Shown here: positions 16,266 to 29,900 of the stretch, one piece after another
Layout of the letters: each line of letters opens with the position of its first letter
Position numbering within the stretch: the stretch's first letter is position 1
Assembly: GCF_910592395.1 (NCBI RefSeq)
Contig: NC_088309.1
Span: 19,284,599-19,348,598 of the forward strand
Direction: 5' to 3'
Length of the DNA: 64,000 nt
From: Lineus longissimus
Lineage: Eukaryota > Nemertea > Pilidiophora > Heteronemertea > Lineidae
The notes under the pieces: model-generated
Database searches by the model: none
What the model was told of the DNA's origin: nothing
Seen by the model: the letters and a program-made list of their open reading frames with translations, nothing else
Position numbers and translations under genes: made by a program

Positions 16266-16931
16266 TATCGACCTGTTTGCAGCATGGTGAACAGAGAGGG
16301 CTACTTATTTAGTATGTGGATTCTGGGGGGGGGTCAAGATTAAATTTCACCTTGGACATTGTCAGACAGCTAGGCCATAATCACAGGTTGTGACGTTGTC
16401 CCTGTGGCCTATACTACACTATTTCATACTCTGTGCAAATCTTCACGTCACACCCCAAAATGAATCCGAATCAGATTCATTAGTATCCATTACAGGTTGC
16501 TGATTTACGTGGTTTCTTCTGCAACTCTATTCTAACAATGTAACGCCATAAACACTAAAGGAAACAAAATGACACGTGCATAGTTTACAATTTTATTCTT
16601 AATTGAAATTTACAAAAAAAAACGATTTCCTGAGGATGGTTACTACCATGAATGTTTGGACTGCTGTGATGACGCTTCCGTCCCTGTTATATGATGATGC
16701 TGTTACTACCATGAATGTTTCGACAGCCCACTTCCACTTATTTCAGTTCACCAACTGGCACACAGAGATATTAAGCTGGCAAAGATAAACGGGTTTGCAT
16801 CAAGTGTTTCAGCTGAGCGCCAGGCCCTTGGCCTCTTGTTCTTATCTGGTACTTGTAATACATCACCAATCAATTTCAATTACACCTCGTTTCATGAAAG
16901 TCCTTGGTAAGTTCATCTGGTGAATTTCACT

Positions 16932-19900
16932 TTATTTTGACTTGAAGCAATCGATGACAACTTTGATGGCGTTTCCAGCACCAGTTTTGGCAGTTTCAAA
17001 TGCATCGTGGGACTTTTCCAATGGGAAGTGATGAGTGACGAGAGGTTTTACATTCACAGCTCCTGAGGAAATCATGTTGATGGCTGTTGGATAACTGGAA
17101 AAACAGAATGAACAACATTTGTTATATATAATGAACAACTAGGTCTCTGATGATTATGTAGAGAACATAGATTGTGTGATAGATTCGGAAACTTATGTTT
17201 TAAATAGTTTCATCTGTCTCGCTGACAGATATCATCAACAGTAGTGAGACCTAGAGTTATACAGCAATAAACACTACCACTCAGCACTCAAAACTATCAA
17301 AACACGCCAAAGTGGAAATCACTAGGCCAACTATCAAGCATAGCACCAACCAATTGTAGTATGTAATGAGGAAGAAGGAAACCAAAAGTATATCATGATC
17401 ACATAAGACACATGTCTGAATGAAAAGCCGCCATCATTGGTGGAACCAAAATCAAAATGGTATGCTGAAAAAGAAGATGCAAGCTCGATTCTTACGTGTT
17501 TTTATATCTAAAGATGCCTCGAATGTCCACTTCCCTGCAGGCAGCATTCACAATGGGCAGTTTGACTTCTGGTGGACCTAACCCAACCAAGACGGCACAT
17601 CCACCAGATTTTGTAGCCTAAAATATTACAAGGGAATGCTATGCTAGTTCTAGGTTAGGTATCCAGCGTTGAATGAATATAATCATTTACATAAAAATAT
17701 TGGAAACGCCGTGACAGGACGAGTGGTCTCTAGCGAATACAGCGAAACCACTCTATTAAGGACACCCTTGTGACTGACAAGCACTTTCCTTTAAATAAGG
17801 AGGTATCCTGATTAGAGAGGTCAAATTGAATGGAAACAACCAATTGTTTCCAAAACGAGTGTACTTAATAGAGGGGGTGTCCTAATAAGAGAGGTGTTTG
17901 CTAAGAAAGGTTCGACTGTTCCACCAATTTAGGCCCTTTTTTGGGTGCTAAACTAGGAGCTTTTGCTAAACCTTCAATTTCTCATTGAAATGTTCCTCAT
18001 ACTGTCTGAAGTAGAAGTGACAATGGTGAATGGGATGGATGTACTCACATAGATAGCTAACTGAATACTGGACTCAGCACCACTACATTCTATAGTTATG
18101 TCTGGCATTTCTCCCATCACATCCTCCACTTCTTTAGCAAGAGCTTTGGCGTCTCGACTCTTGACGAGGATTGTGTGATCAGCACCCATCTTCTTTGCAG
18201 CCTCGAGACGACTTTCGGAAATGTCTGAAATCAAGTGAGATTGAAATATATATGCAGTGAAGCGCTGCAAATTGCCATGCTGGCAAAAATTGTAAATTTG
18301 AAGCCCTTGAACAATGTAAGCGTGCATAAGTACAGGTATACACCTTTCCAGAAATGGGGCGCTGAGTGTCCGAAATAGTGATGTCATAAGGGGAAACTAG
18401 GCCTTATGGTGGAGGGACAAAGGAGATAGTCATGGTTGACCAACACACTTGAATGCCTTTAATGACGGACAAGGGGGAAAAAGTTAGTTCAAATGCAAGC
18501 CACCAATTTCGGGAAGCATGTATATTTGGCTTGCAAAGAAAGTCCTTATCTCCCAACACTGTCTTGTTCTGTGAAATTCGGTTGAAAATAAAGGAATGAA
18601 TGTTATTTTGGCCCAAGCAGTATCATGGGAGTAGGCCACATAGCAACATGCATAATTTGCATACAATTCTAACATAAGCGGATGAGACATTGCCAGAATT
18701 TAATAAACAGCCATGGCAATCTATTTCAGATAGTGTTGTGGATGATGCAAATAGCTTATAGTTCCCCACTTACCTGTCACACATACTTTAGATGCTCCCA
18801 TAGCTTTAGCCGTGACCAGATTGACCAGACCGATAGCACCTGAAATAAGGGATTTGGAATAACTGTATCGTTAATGCATACACAGGACTAAAGCGCGGAT
18901 ACATTAATCCATTGAGATGACTGATTACAGTCCCAGGTTACAGACTTCAATTTCATTGCATCCAGCTGGCAATTCATGCCTTGGACTGTGTCTCAGTCAT
19001 GTTCAATAAGATTGTAATTTTTGAATGAACTATTGTTGATGTGTTAATGATTCAATTGTCATTTACCCGATCCGCAGATGAGGACTGCACTCCCTAAAGT
19101 GACACCAGCCCTTCGGCAAGCATGGATACCAACTGACAGAGGCTCACAAAGGGCACCCTCTTCCATACTCACATTCTCAGGAAGCCTTAAATTTAATGAA
19201 AATAACCGTATTAGAGACAATGGCACATCAAAATTGGTCATAGACGGCAATTAACCAAGAATGACCATAACTGACAAGTTACTTACTTGAAACAGTAATT
19301 GGCAGCATGCACATGGTACCTCGCCAATGAGCCATGGACCGGGGGAGTAGCTAGGAACAGGATGTCAGGGCACAGGTTATAGACGCCAGTCCTGCAGAAC
19401 TTGCATCGCCCGCAGCTTACACCAGGTTCAATGGCAACTCTATCACCTGGAAAGGCAATAGGGATGACAAAAAAGTCTAATGAGAGACCTTTGGCTACTG
19501 TGCATTTGGTGCCACCACTGTAAACTTCCTTTTTAAATGTTGAGCCATGGTCCCATTTGAATTTCAAACTGAAAAGACGGGTCTTGCATTGGACCTCCAG
19601 GCTCCAGCACAGTCCTGCCACCAGTGGCAATGAAGTCCCTCATTGGGCAAACTTGAACACCTAAACCTTCAGATTACACAGCCCCTGATCACAATCAGAA
19701 AAGTTGTCTCACCCATAGCTCTCATTCAAGTTTGGTTTGCACAGATTTCAAGGCTTTTGAATATAAGTACACTTACCCACTTTAAGGTGGGTTACACCTT
19801 CACCAACGACGGATACCGTGCCACTTGATTCATGTCCAAGAACCATTGGGGTGGTTAGGACAAAGTCACCAATTAGACCGTTGGTCCAGTAGTGCACATC

Positions 19901-21042
19901 AGAGCCACAGATGCCAACTGAATGCATCTCAATTTGAACCTCTGCAAGAAACCAAAATAACAATTTGTCAGTAGGCCCACAGTGAAACCTCACCACGCAC
20001 ACATCTCTCTATGAGGACATCCTCTCTATTAAGGTCACCATGTTTAGTCACATGTTGGTCGTTTCAATTGAATTTGACCTCTGCAATTTGGACACCTTTC
20101 AACTGAAGACAGTCCCAAGGGTGTCCTTGAAGGAGAGTTTCTTTTGTATACTTTTACTACCACAGAAGTATTTCTCTGAAGTTTATTTTCATTGGTTGTG
20201 AAAGTGAAACTCTCACTTCCTAATCGTTCAATGCTTGGCTTACATGTAGTTGACAAAGTCACAAAAGGGTTAAATCAATGTCTATGATACTGTATAATCA
20301 TCTTTGTTCAAGAAAGTCAAAGAGTGCACTTTACCTCCTGGTCCAGGCATGGGAATCGTTCTTTCCTCCTGAAAATACGAAAGACCACAGGATTATATAA
20401 ACCTGAGCCTGTTTCATTTTCAATTTGGTACCTTCATACCTTGTGCAAGGCCGTTTTAACTTTTGGGCCGAGGGGGCAATTGATAGGGGGAGTTGCCACT
20501 GACTACGACAGATAAAGGTTTGCGCTTTCTGTCATTTGCAGACAAAATGGTTGTTACATATCCTTCGGTTCTCTGGATATTATAGTTGCGTCCCCCCCCC
20601 CGTCTTTCCGAATGCATTAATTCAGTTTACGCGACGATGGGGGTAACCCAGATTGGATTGGATTGTATTGCTGGATCTCTGCCACTGTCCTTGTCCTTGG
20701 AAAGTGCTTTTTACAGGCGATATTTTAGTGAAAAGACCTGCACCGACCAGCAGCAAACTCCTACCACGCACAATTTATTGTTAGGACTTCACCGACACTG
20801 CGCACGTACAGTGTACAGTACTGCACGCCCATACTGGCCATAGCAGACAGCTGAAACACTGTATCTGTATACACATACAATACATGACATGCCGTACAGA
20901 AAAACAAAAACACTGCATTCGCTCCGATATTTGACGATGGCTGAGCTTGGACTTGAACAATTGCCGAGTCTATCTCACTAACCATTCTCATATCCATCGT
21001 CTTATGTAAGACACAGGACAGATTAACGTCAGTAGAAGTCAT
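16932..21042 (-). CDS. SORD: Sorbitol dehydrogenase (L-iditol 2-dehydrogenase), complete, nine exons
   Basis: SORD oxidises sorbitol to fructose with NAD+ in the polyol pathway. Minus-strand exons: 21042-20983, 20368-20335, 19941-19777, 19446-19287, 19185-19067, 18839-18774, 18224-18049, 17617-17496, 17094-16932 (TAA). They total 1065 nt, giving 354 residues (human 357). Catalytic zinc ligands are visible as Cys43 ([11 protein letters not shown]), His68-Glu69 (VLGHES) and Glu154 ([13 protein letters not shown]). The Rossmann motif is CGSGAIG (177-183), with Asp202 ending the second strand, as expected for NAD+ rather than NADP+. [22 protein letters not shown] and [14 protein letters not shown] complete the family pattern. 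Unlike human SORD, it keeps four cysteines (98, 101, 104, 112) that fit the structural-zinc lobe of other medium-chain dehydrogenases. The 34-nt exon 2 and the GTTAGT donor of exon 1 are slightly unusual but join in frame. One miniature element lies in intron 2, another in intron 7. Confidence 0.97.
17740..17918 (+). mobile_element. TA-flanked miniature inverted-repeat element, copy B (SORD intron 7)
   Basis: 179 bp, starting CAGCGAAACCACTCTATTAA after TA (17738-17739) and ending CTAAGAAAGGTTCGACTG before TT. The ends are imperfect inverted repeats of consensus CAGTNGAACCTCTCTTAG. The interior shares AATTGAATGGAAACAACCAA with copy C. No open frame. Confidence 0.82.
19980..20146 (+). mobile_element. 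TA-flanked miniature inverted-repeat element, copy D (SORD intron 2)
   Basis: 167 bp, starting CAGTGAAACCTCACC, with the internal CTCTCTATTAAGGTCAC and TTTCAATTGAATTTGACCTC blocks and CAAGGGTGTCCTTGA near the right end. The right end, GAGAGTTTCTTTTG, is followed by TA. It is more diverged than copies B and C. Confidence 0.72.
20592..20601 (+). repeat. poly-C run, 10 bases
   Basis: Uninterrupted run in SORD intron 1. Confidence 0.9.
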
Positions 21043-23022
21043 CCTGGCAGTTCAGATGCACTAAAAAGTGGGAGGACAGTTTTCACTTCCTTGTTAGTTT
21101 GCTCTTCTAACAACAGATGGCGATCCAAGCTAATTTCGATAAGGTTTGCGACCTTGAGCAAGACACTTTCATATCATCGAGATCATCATACGCTGCTGAT
21201 GTCATGCTGATTCCCGGGTGCTGATTGGTACTAAAATTACATTTAGATTGATTCGGTCGATATTAATGCAAATACAGATAGATCAATGACACACACAATC
21301 TAGCCTAGGAATGATTTGACATTTCATCAGGATGAGAACTTGCCATGCTTGCGCTTCTGGGTACCTCGTTATGATCCCGGGGTTATGATTGAATGGAAGA
21401 GACTGGTGAAAGTGTCCATTGCCTTTATAGTAATTTTGGTACCATAGCATAGGGTGTGAAAGACAAATAAAGTTTTTGGGCATTTCGGGCCAATATTCCT
21501 GGGGCAATAGCAGCTTTTTACTATTGGCATCAATGTAATATCACCAGTTTTGACAACCTTAAGATTTTCGGATCGATGTCCTATTCATTTCTATTTTATC
21601 AAATTCTTGTTCATCATTGAGATGCTCCCTTGCGGCTGAAGCTGAAGACTGTCTGATGGTTAATCAGCAGCAACAACTGAGAAAAAAAACACGCGTACAC
21701 GCCCATTTTCCACATGTTTTTAAATTTTTTTAATGAATTTTAACTTCGTACCCATAGTGACAGGTACACAGTTGGCACACGAAGTTGTAAAAGCTGCAGT
21801 TTCTGGTAGGGCTTGTGGTAAGCCTATGGGTAACGTTAGGTTTTTCTTGGTGTGCGTGTATGTCCTGCATTTTTCATTGCAAATGCAATGCACTGCATCA
21901 CGGTTGTTACCATTGATTTATTCCATCATCACGCATCACATGCAAGGTTGCACTGCACTCATGCTCTTGCTTTGCTATGCTCACTCTAGTCCTCGGGCCA
22001 GACAGTAGAAGTATAAGACTCTGACTGAGAATGAGCATGATGAGATGTCCATCTCCAAGCAATATTCTCATTTTGTGGTAGGCCAAGGCCCACTGTAGTG
22101 ATTTATATTAAGAAATAGAGGACCCTTGCTCACTTGATAGACTGTAAGTAGGCCTACACGGGGCCTATACAAAGAAAATCATCATTCTCCAGGGAATAAA
22201 GTAAAGCCAACAAATAACTAGGACTATAGCCTAAGGGACTAGAGCTCCAAGACCAGCGCATAAATAATGCATTGAGAGGCCATGTCCTTTCCACATGACT
22301 TGATATTGCGCTCCACTGTCCTTTATAGTACCATATTATTAGGGATTTATTAGGCCTACTGTCTTTTATACTTGTCTTGGGAGATACCATTTACCTAAGC
22401 CTTCAAATTAACTACATGAATGCATGCTCTGAACCATCTTGTAAACTCAAGAATGGGTCAGTTTCGAAATTAAAGACCAGAGAGTTTTATCCTCACAGTT
22501 TGTATTCTCATCAAAATAGATACCACTTTAGTCTTGTAGTATCTGATATCTACAGATCATTTGAAGACTCTGCTGTTTTAGGTAGGTACGCTCTGTTTCT
22601 GATGGTGCGTTACATTGCTTGTCTTGTTGTTATTTTGTAATAAAGTTCATAGTAAGGTATTCTGGAAGGTCCTCTTTGTTCTTGTTCAGTTTTTGTATCT
22701 GGCTCTGCTGTAACAGTTTTAATTGGAAATCCATATACTATTAACTATAACATTGCTTTGGCTGCCCAATGACATTGATCTACATCTATCTCGCCCAAAG
22801 ACGTTGACCTATGACCAGTGACCATTTACAATGACAACTGGTCCAGTGTCATAGGTTACACATGATACCAATTCTTCACTCCACCGAAGTCCATGTATTA
22901 AATTTGACAACCTTACAAAGGAAATTGACATACAGGTATGAATTTTGCATACCCTGGATCCCCAGGGTCCCTGTATCACCTGGGCAGATGGACTATATGG
23001 TCCATATGCTCCTTGTACTCAC
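21043..23022. other. SORD upstream region and unassigned DNA
   Basis: The SORD promoter must lie at the left of this interval on the minus strand, but I see no clear core element. Several open frames of 60-90 codons exist on both strands (for example plus-strand 22377-22580, ending near a GTAGGT donor), none resembling a protein I know. If the minus-strand exon at 23023-23170 is real, this interval would be its first intron or hold its later exons. I could not find a convincing acceptor with coding sequence. Confidence 0.4.
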
Positions 23023-23170
23023 CTGGATAATATTTATCAATTTTAAGAACAGATTTATTTTGCGAGAAACTCTCAATAACTGCATCCATCTGTCTGGGGA
23101 GATTGTTGACAAACATTTTCACTGAAATGGTTCTGTAGGCAGATTTGTTTGCTTTTTCTTGGCTGGACAT
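23023..23170 (-). CDS. Candidate first coding exon of an unidentified gene
   Basis: A minus-strand ATG at 23170 opens 49 codons plus one base (MSSQEKANKSAYRTISVK..., ending VLKIDKYYP). It ends at an excellent donor, CCAG|GTGAGTACAAG, at 23023/23022. The peptide has a natural mix of residues: Lys/Ser-rich at first, then a possible helix around VNNLPRQMDAVIESFSQ. I do not recognise the family. A GCCGCCATATT-like word on the same strand (about 23280-23292) resembles YY1/initiator sequence and could mark a nearby start site. No second exon was identified, so this is a supported guess only. Confidence 0.35.
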
Positions 23171-23972
23171 GATATATTTGTAGGAAGCCTAAGGTTTTCT
23201 TGTTTTGAATTTTTTTCACTACATTTTTGTAAACTCATGATTGTGGCCTATTTCAGGCACAGGCGAACTGTAACAGTTAGAATATGGCGGTTGTCATGGC
23301 TCTTGAGATGCAGTGACCTGATTCTGTTTTTTGTTGTTGACGTTTTTGGCGGGAGATCTGGTCAAAGTTTCAGTGCAAAAAGTTCACCTATCAGTTTTCA
23401 GTGGCAAAGAGCACCTGCTTTTGTTTAGAATGTACTTCTTCAAACTATATTTGGTGGAAGACCTGTTTTATATTTGTGCTTTTATATTCTGACCCAAAAT
23501 TGCCAGCAAGTAAGTTTGGGCAGTCTTCCAACCGTAATGTACAATATGTGATCCACTCCGGGATCTACCGAGAATACATAACAACTTTTCTTTTAAAAGA
23601 AGCAGTAACGCACTCAGACATAGCAGAACTGCAGAAGACCTGAATGCTAAACAACCTCTGTTGGATTCACTTGCATTGAAGCCTTGGTTTAATGGTGTGG
23701 CATGCAAAGGGTTGATATCATCAATGAGGGTCCTGTTTTCATAAGCGTTGCTGGTCTTGCTAGTTCATCTCGGAGCACATATCTGTGTCATCTCTGCATT
23801 CCCAGCAGCTTCCATTGCAAGAATACTCCTCATGTTTATAAATCGCCATGATCACGGAAACTCGTCTTATAAAAATAAGATACAGAACATGATATTTTAA
23901 GTCTAAGGGACTGTAGCTATTTAAGTATATGAAGCCAAAAAAGATGAAAATATGGTTTAGTCTCTTGGCAAA

Positions 23973-23994
23973 CCCCCCCCCCCCCCCCCCCCCC
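23973..23994 (+). repeat. poly-C run, 22 bases
   Basis: Longest single-base tract in the window. Confidence 0.97.
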
Positions 23995-26900
23995 AGCAAA
24001 TGCTACTGTCCCTGAGCTGATGCTAAATCAACTTGGCCTCCATGGTGTCCTTTTCATGAATGTTTCCCAGTACCAGCAACAGTAGCTTTGCCAGAAAGGC
24101 TTTTCCAATCCGGTTCCAGCCTACTTGTAAGCTAACTCGGAAGGTTATCAATTCCAAAGAAGTGAGCATGACATCAGTTGTTGCTGTTGGCATACTTTCT
24201 TTGACTCATTTTACCGCTCAAAATGGCCAACTGCCTTTGAGGCAGGGATGTCAAATTTCTGATTTTAGGTGAATCTCAGACTTTTTCCTATTACTAAATT
24301 CTATAAATTTTAATGCCGGAATGAATAAAAATGTATCCAGAGCCTGCATCTTATTCATATTACCAGTAAATATCTCAATTATTGCCCTGCAGGCAAGCAT
24401 CTGCTCTGTCCTGTCAGTTGGTGAGTGTCAACCAAAATATCTCGTTTTAAACAAGGGAAGTTTTTGTGATATTGTTTCATTGTCAATGTCATACTGTACG
24501 TGCCAAATTCGGGAAAAAAACTGATGTGGAATCAAAATTTGGTCAAATCAGTGCTTTTCCATTTGTGTCATGAGGTTAGTGGCTCAAGTAGTCATCGAAA
24601 CTTCCTGTTTATTTCTTATTACGTTACAAGAAAAGGTGATACACTTGATAAAACAAAGGTTGCCAACCAAGCCTTGTATAATTCATCATTTGTGCATCTC
24701 AGTTTGTCATATTATAACTTATTGTCAAGCTGTACTTAACAGTGTAATTGAAAAAAGAGAAGACACTGACAAATAATAGTGTCCTTGTGTCTTTCATCTC
24801 TATATTTCTTCTTCTTGAAGTTGCAAAATATAGATCACAATTCTTTCAGTTTGTATATTGGCCTTGACATTATTTTTATAATAAATTATAAGTCCAACTG
24901 AATGAGTATTCATCAGGGCACCAACCTGACCAGCAACTGGACCCCACGCAGCTTGTTGTAACCCTCTGCTTGTAGTACAGCATACAAACACTTACTCAAA
25001 TCTTGACTAAACACTTTATCTGTTTATACTACAGTTCACAAACTGGTGTTTGGCTAGACAAATTACTTATTGCTTGTTAATATTTGAAATGAATGAGACT
25101 TATTCTGATGGAGATGTAGATATGATGAGTGGTGCTGTTTTCATAGAAAGATACTGTCCTCAGTTAAAAATTAGGGGGGGTGTCCCCCACTACCCTCTAT
25201 GTGTCACTCTCTTGGAACTTTTAAGACACTGTTGGTTATGATTCCGATTAGCAAAGTTAATCACTCAAAAATTGATATGAAACTTATCTTCAGGTTGTTT
25301 TAGCTGGAATGATGATCTGATACTTGTCGTATAGAGTTTCCATATTCAATAAATATGAAAACCGTTGCTATTAGTCAGGAAGGGGATAGATTATCATACA
25401 TCGAAATTTGCTTGGGTATCCATACATCTGAGACAATATTTGACACGGTGCTTGCTCGATCTGGATAGAGACCGCAGTTCAGTTTAAAAGCAAAGTGTAA
25501 AAATGTGATTGATCAGTCCGAACTGACTTTTACTGAAATCACCTGAGGCTTGCATCTGGCAGTCCTTGGCCATTTCATCAAAAGACTGCAATTGCACTGT
25601 CATGACTGTATAATAAGCCATTTCCATTCAAAATTACTTGTGAGACAAGGCGTTTAGGGTTAATCTTTTGAATTCTAATTACTAACGCATTGAAGTTATG
25701 AAAATACAACACTTCACTTATGAGTTGGTAACCTAGACTATAGTCTTCCAACCTAAAAGTTCATAGATCAAGGTTATTAGATTAATTCAGCTAATTATCT
25801 GCAAACTAGTTTAAAAATGGATGATGACAACCTTGGCAACGGTTGTACAAAGTGCTGACATTTGAAACAATTATAATGCCACCAAGTGGCCAACACCTAA
25901 GAAAACCTTTCACAGAAATTTTCTTGCTCTTCGGTTATCCTTCAGTCGTCTATCACCAAAATGGCAGATGGATTTAGATTAGAAACCTTCAAAATTTAAT
26001 TCAAAATCTTGAAATGACAAATCCATTAAGGTGAATCGATAACCTAAATTGAACCACATGATTCATCAAATTTGAGGTGAGTTCTTGCGGGTTTTCCACA
26101 AATTGATTCTGACCTTGAATGAAATCTTTAAAAAAAACCTCTAATTGCTTGCTTTAACCGTCTATTTGTTTGAGAAATCTTTCTGGGCTTCCAACTACTG
26201 CAAGCAGTGTGTTGGGCAGCCAGAAATTTCAAAGTGAGGTGGCTTTGAACTTGCTTTCATTGCCATTAACATGTTGCATAGTCATCCAGACACATCTATG
26301 TTTGGGTTTCTGAGGAAAATTGTTAGTTTCACTTCAGAATATCACTGAATGTGTACAGGATGAAAGTGACCATGAGATAGAACATGTTTCATTTCAACTT
26401 TTATCCATAAAATGTCTTTTGGGGGTCTTGATTATGTTTCCTTTGGCTAGATGATCGCCCCTTCCTCGGGGCTGACCGTGAAGTAGAAAGTGACTGGGAA
26501 GCCGACAGCATAACGCTGTTGGTCCTTTAAAGTGGCTTAAAAAGAACAAAGAAGCATTGATAGGCTTCCTAATCCTGCAGATGTCATGAGAATGCTGATC
26601 AGTGTACAGCTTGACATGAGGTCGGGCAGCATCACGGCTGCAGATTAGAGCGCGGTTCCTAAAGATGGTAATCCTAGTTGACAAGTCTACCATCACGCTG
26701 CCATTGTCGAATGACTGAATCAAATTACCGATGATCGTTTGGGAATGAGTGTCATCAGCTTTCATCACCTTGCAGCACTGTCACTCATGACGCAACGATG
26801 GATTAGCGTGAAGTGTCAATTTCGTGATGTCACTTGACACGCGACCTGTGATCGTCATCGTGGATTATGGGAATTAGCCAATTTTGATTGAGGTGTTTTT

Positions 26901-29900
26901 GATCTCCTGAGATGCCTCAGTAATGATGGCTTGTGAAATAAAATAGGCTTGATCAAGGATGAGTGTCTTCTGTTTTTGATGCAAGTCCTCGTGATTCGTG
27001 AAAAACGTCTATGATAATAGGATGCAGACTTAAGCCTTCTGATATAAAACCTTTCTCGATCATTACTCACTTTTGAAGACAAAGGGCTGATCTCTGCCAG
27101 TATTTCCTCTGAGTATTTTTACCGTGAATGACGGTATTTCAATGTCCTTTCAACCTAGGTCAGTAATGGAATTCTGAGTCTAACCATAATGATGTTGGTG
27201 AGATTAGCTGCTGATTTTCACAATTATCACAATTAGTATACTGTAAATCTTGAAATGTTCTTGAAGCTAAAAGCTTGCAAATTTGCTCATTTTCATTTGG
27301 AGGTAGACTGAATATTGTGTCTCCTGCCAAAATTAATGCTCATGGCATCAGAATTGACCTATTTCCTGGTTTACAGTGTGTCTCTCCTGAGACATAGAAT
27401 GGTTTGAGGACACTCGGACCGTATCAGGAAGTGACAGCGGTTGGTCATCACAATGAAGCCCCCCATAGGATTACACAGCCTAATTTTTACATCTGTCAGT
27501 GTCCCATGGGAGTCATTGTCACCCTGAGGACACTCAAGCATATTGGCAACCGGCCGGGGTGACTCCTCGACGAGTCCCCAGGATCCATAACGGGGCAGAG
27601 GTGAAGCGCCATGCTAATTTTCCATGAATACGCAATGAGACCAAATCTAGGGATCTTGTACATTTGCGATCAAATTATATTTCTGTGTTCTTGATTTGAA
27701 GGTGATAATTTTTCAGTGTATTTGGCCATCAGATAAGCTTACTGAGGAAATGATTCGATTGCAAAATTTCTCATTTTCTGCCTGCCTATCGGGATATATT
27801 GCAAGATTGACAGTGCCGTTGTAATAAACAAGCGCTATAAAAATGAATTGCCCAGGGACAACGAGGCATTGTTGGTGACTCATGGGTGCATGTACTGCGA
27901 AGATGAATGAGATTAGTTAGGAAAATAGGTAAGACAATCAGAACAAACAAGACCATGAACGATCTTGTTGAAGCAAAATACTGGCATGCATCTTTTCCCA
28001 GCCATATCGGCATTTAGTGTAATATTTCATGAAATGGAGTGTAGTGAATTATCCTACTGCATTTTTTTGTGGCTGATTGATTACTAGAGCTTGGCCTTTG
28101 ATTACCACCAGAAAATGAAATTACCAATGCACCAACCAGCTGTCAAAATGGTTTCAACAAGTAATGTTCAGCTAATTACGAAGATCGTGATTTAGTTAAC
28201 TGGAAAAAATCCGTCTTTTGCGAAACAAGTTTGAGGTGGTGCACCTGAGTTCAGCTGTTCTTCTTCTGATAGCGCTGTTATTCTGCAAGGAGTTTTTCCT
28301 CCTCTTAGGTTAGATGAGCATTTTTGTGTGCCACTTTGGTTTGGCACCAATTATGGGTTTATCAGTCGAGTGCCTTTTTTTAAGCCAGAGATAATGTAGA
28401 TTCCATTGCAAGATACTCCTGTTTCTCTCTTGGGGTATTATATTGCTTGCCCTGACAATGACAGCAGGAACAAGGAGCCTTGCTTTCACATCTCATTCAA
28501 AGGACGAGGTTCTGCTGTTGAGTTGAAATGCTTCATATGTCCTTTTCATAATAGTGTAATTGCTCTACCCATTTCGACTTTGTGTATAAAAAGCTGTTAA
28601 TTGTCATTCTTCCCTTCCAGGATTCCATCTAATCATCGTGGTAATGTATTTTTCCACTTGATAATTTTCTTTTGCTGCAAAATCTGACAGATCTTTCTCT
28701 CCCTGTGAATCGGCATCTGATGGAGAACGCACAAAACTTGTGATTTTGTTTTAAATATTTTTTAAAAACCTGTTGGTGATCTAATCACATTATAGCATAG
28801 CTGATGGTTGTATTTCTCAGAAACAACTTCAGTCACCCGAGGGAAATTTGTCACTAGCTTAGACTGATTAGACATCTGGTGCCAAGGGATTTCCAATTTT
28901 GTTAACTGCCAAGAATTTTCCCACATCTTTCACAAAAATTTCTTTAATCAAAAACTTAAATTTTCATGATTTTCTTTTGGCAGATTACAACATTTCTTTG
29001 AGTTTTTCTACTCAACGTTTTATTTTTTACACAAATCCTCGTTATTCAGTTTGCAGTATTTTGCTCGTCGATATGTGCTGGTTGACCATATTTTGATGTT
29101 GGTTCCCCTGCCGCGTTTACTCCAGCATGGTGTCATCGCTGCTTCCCTGACAAGATTAATCATATCCACTCAAGCATGGAAAACACGATTACGACAAGCG
29201 ATGCCATCGGATGAGATCGGCCACAATCATGCTGTGACTTATTGAACATTCATTATCATGCTGGGTTCGATGAATTGACAATTGTCTGCAGAAGATCATG
29301 CTGCTGATGTTGCGTGTTTCTTAGCCTTTCCCCGATGGGCTATCATTAAATTGCAAGTTCTTCATAATCGTGATGTTTCGTGCAAAAAACCTGCTGGAAT
29401 GGGAGACCATCTTGCCCAAAGGGAAATTGCTTGGTTCTTCTGATTTTTCTGCTTGTCAGGTCTTAAGTGACAAATTGCACTGTATGACGCTTTAGCAATA
29501 CAGCACTTTGTACTGTACAGGTACTTTTGACTACTCTAATTTCACCAATCTAAGACCGGTTGACTAAGAAATTGAAACAATGGCGCAGCTGAAGGCCAAG
29601 ATAGAAGACTATCGGACAACTTGGTGTCACCAACCCTAGTCCATGTTCATCCAAATCTAACATGTTGAATATAGCCTTGACTGACCTTGTGCATAATGTC
29701 TAGCTTTAATTGAATATTCAGAACCAGTCTTATATAGTTGAAACTAGAGCACATTCATTCCCTTTCTGTAGATATCAAATAGAGCATAAAATGCGCCACT
29801 CGAGGCCATTTCAGGCCAGTTGAAAGTACCATAGGGGGTGCACTGGCTGAGCCTTCCGATCACACCTCAGACGCTCTTCTGTTTTGACACAATCTATTAT

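Larger units (their letters stand above)
14545..16931. other. Convergent 3' flanks of mutarotase and SORD, repeat-rich
   Basis: No gene is seen. The interval holds a plus-strand AATAAA (14689-14694) for the mutarotase and a minus-strand AATAAA (TTTATT, 16592-16597) that could end SORD. It also holds a two-copy tandem duplication (14777-15190), a poly-G run, one copy of the TA-flanked miniature element and an inverted repeat at 16198-16265. Confidence 0.65.

Noticed and set aside
22377-22580. Plus-strand frame ending at a GTAGGT donor
   Set aside because: Acceptor side is poor and the peptide resembles nothing known; kept only as part of the unassigned interval.
26394-26768. 124-codon minus-strand frame in a GC-richer block
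   Set aside because: No domain recognised. The block is better viewed as possible non-coding regulatory DNA.
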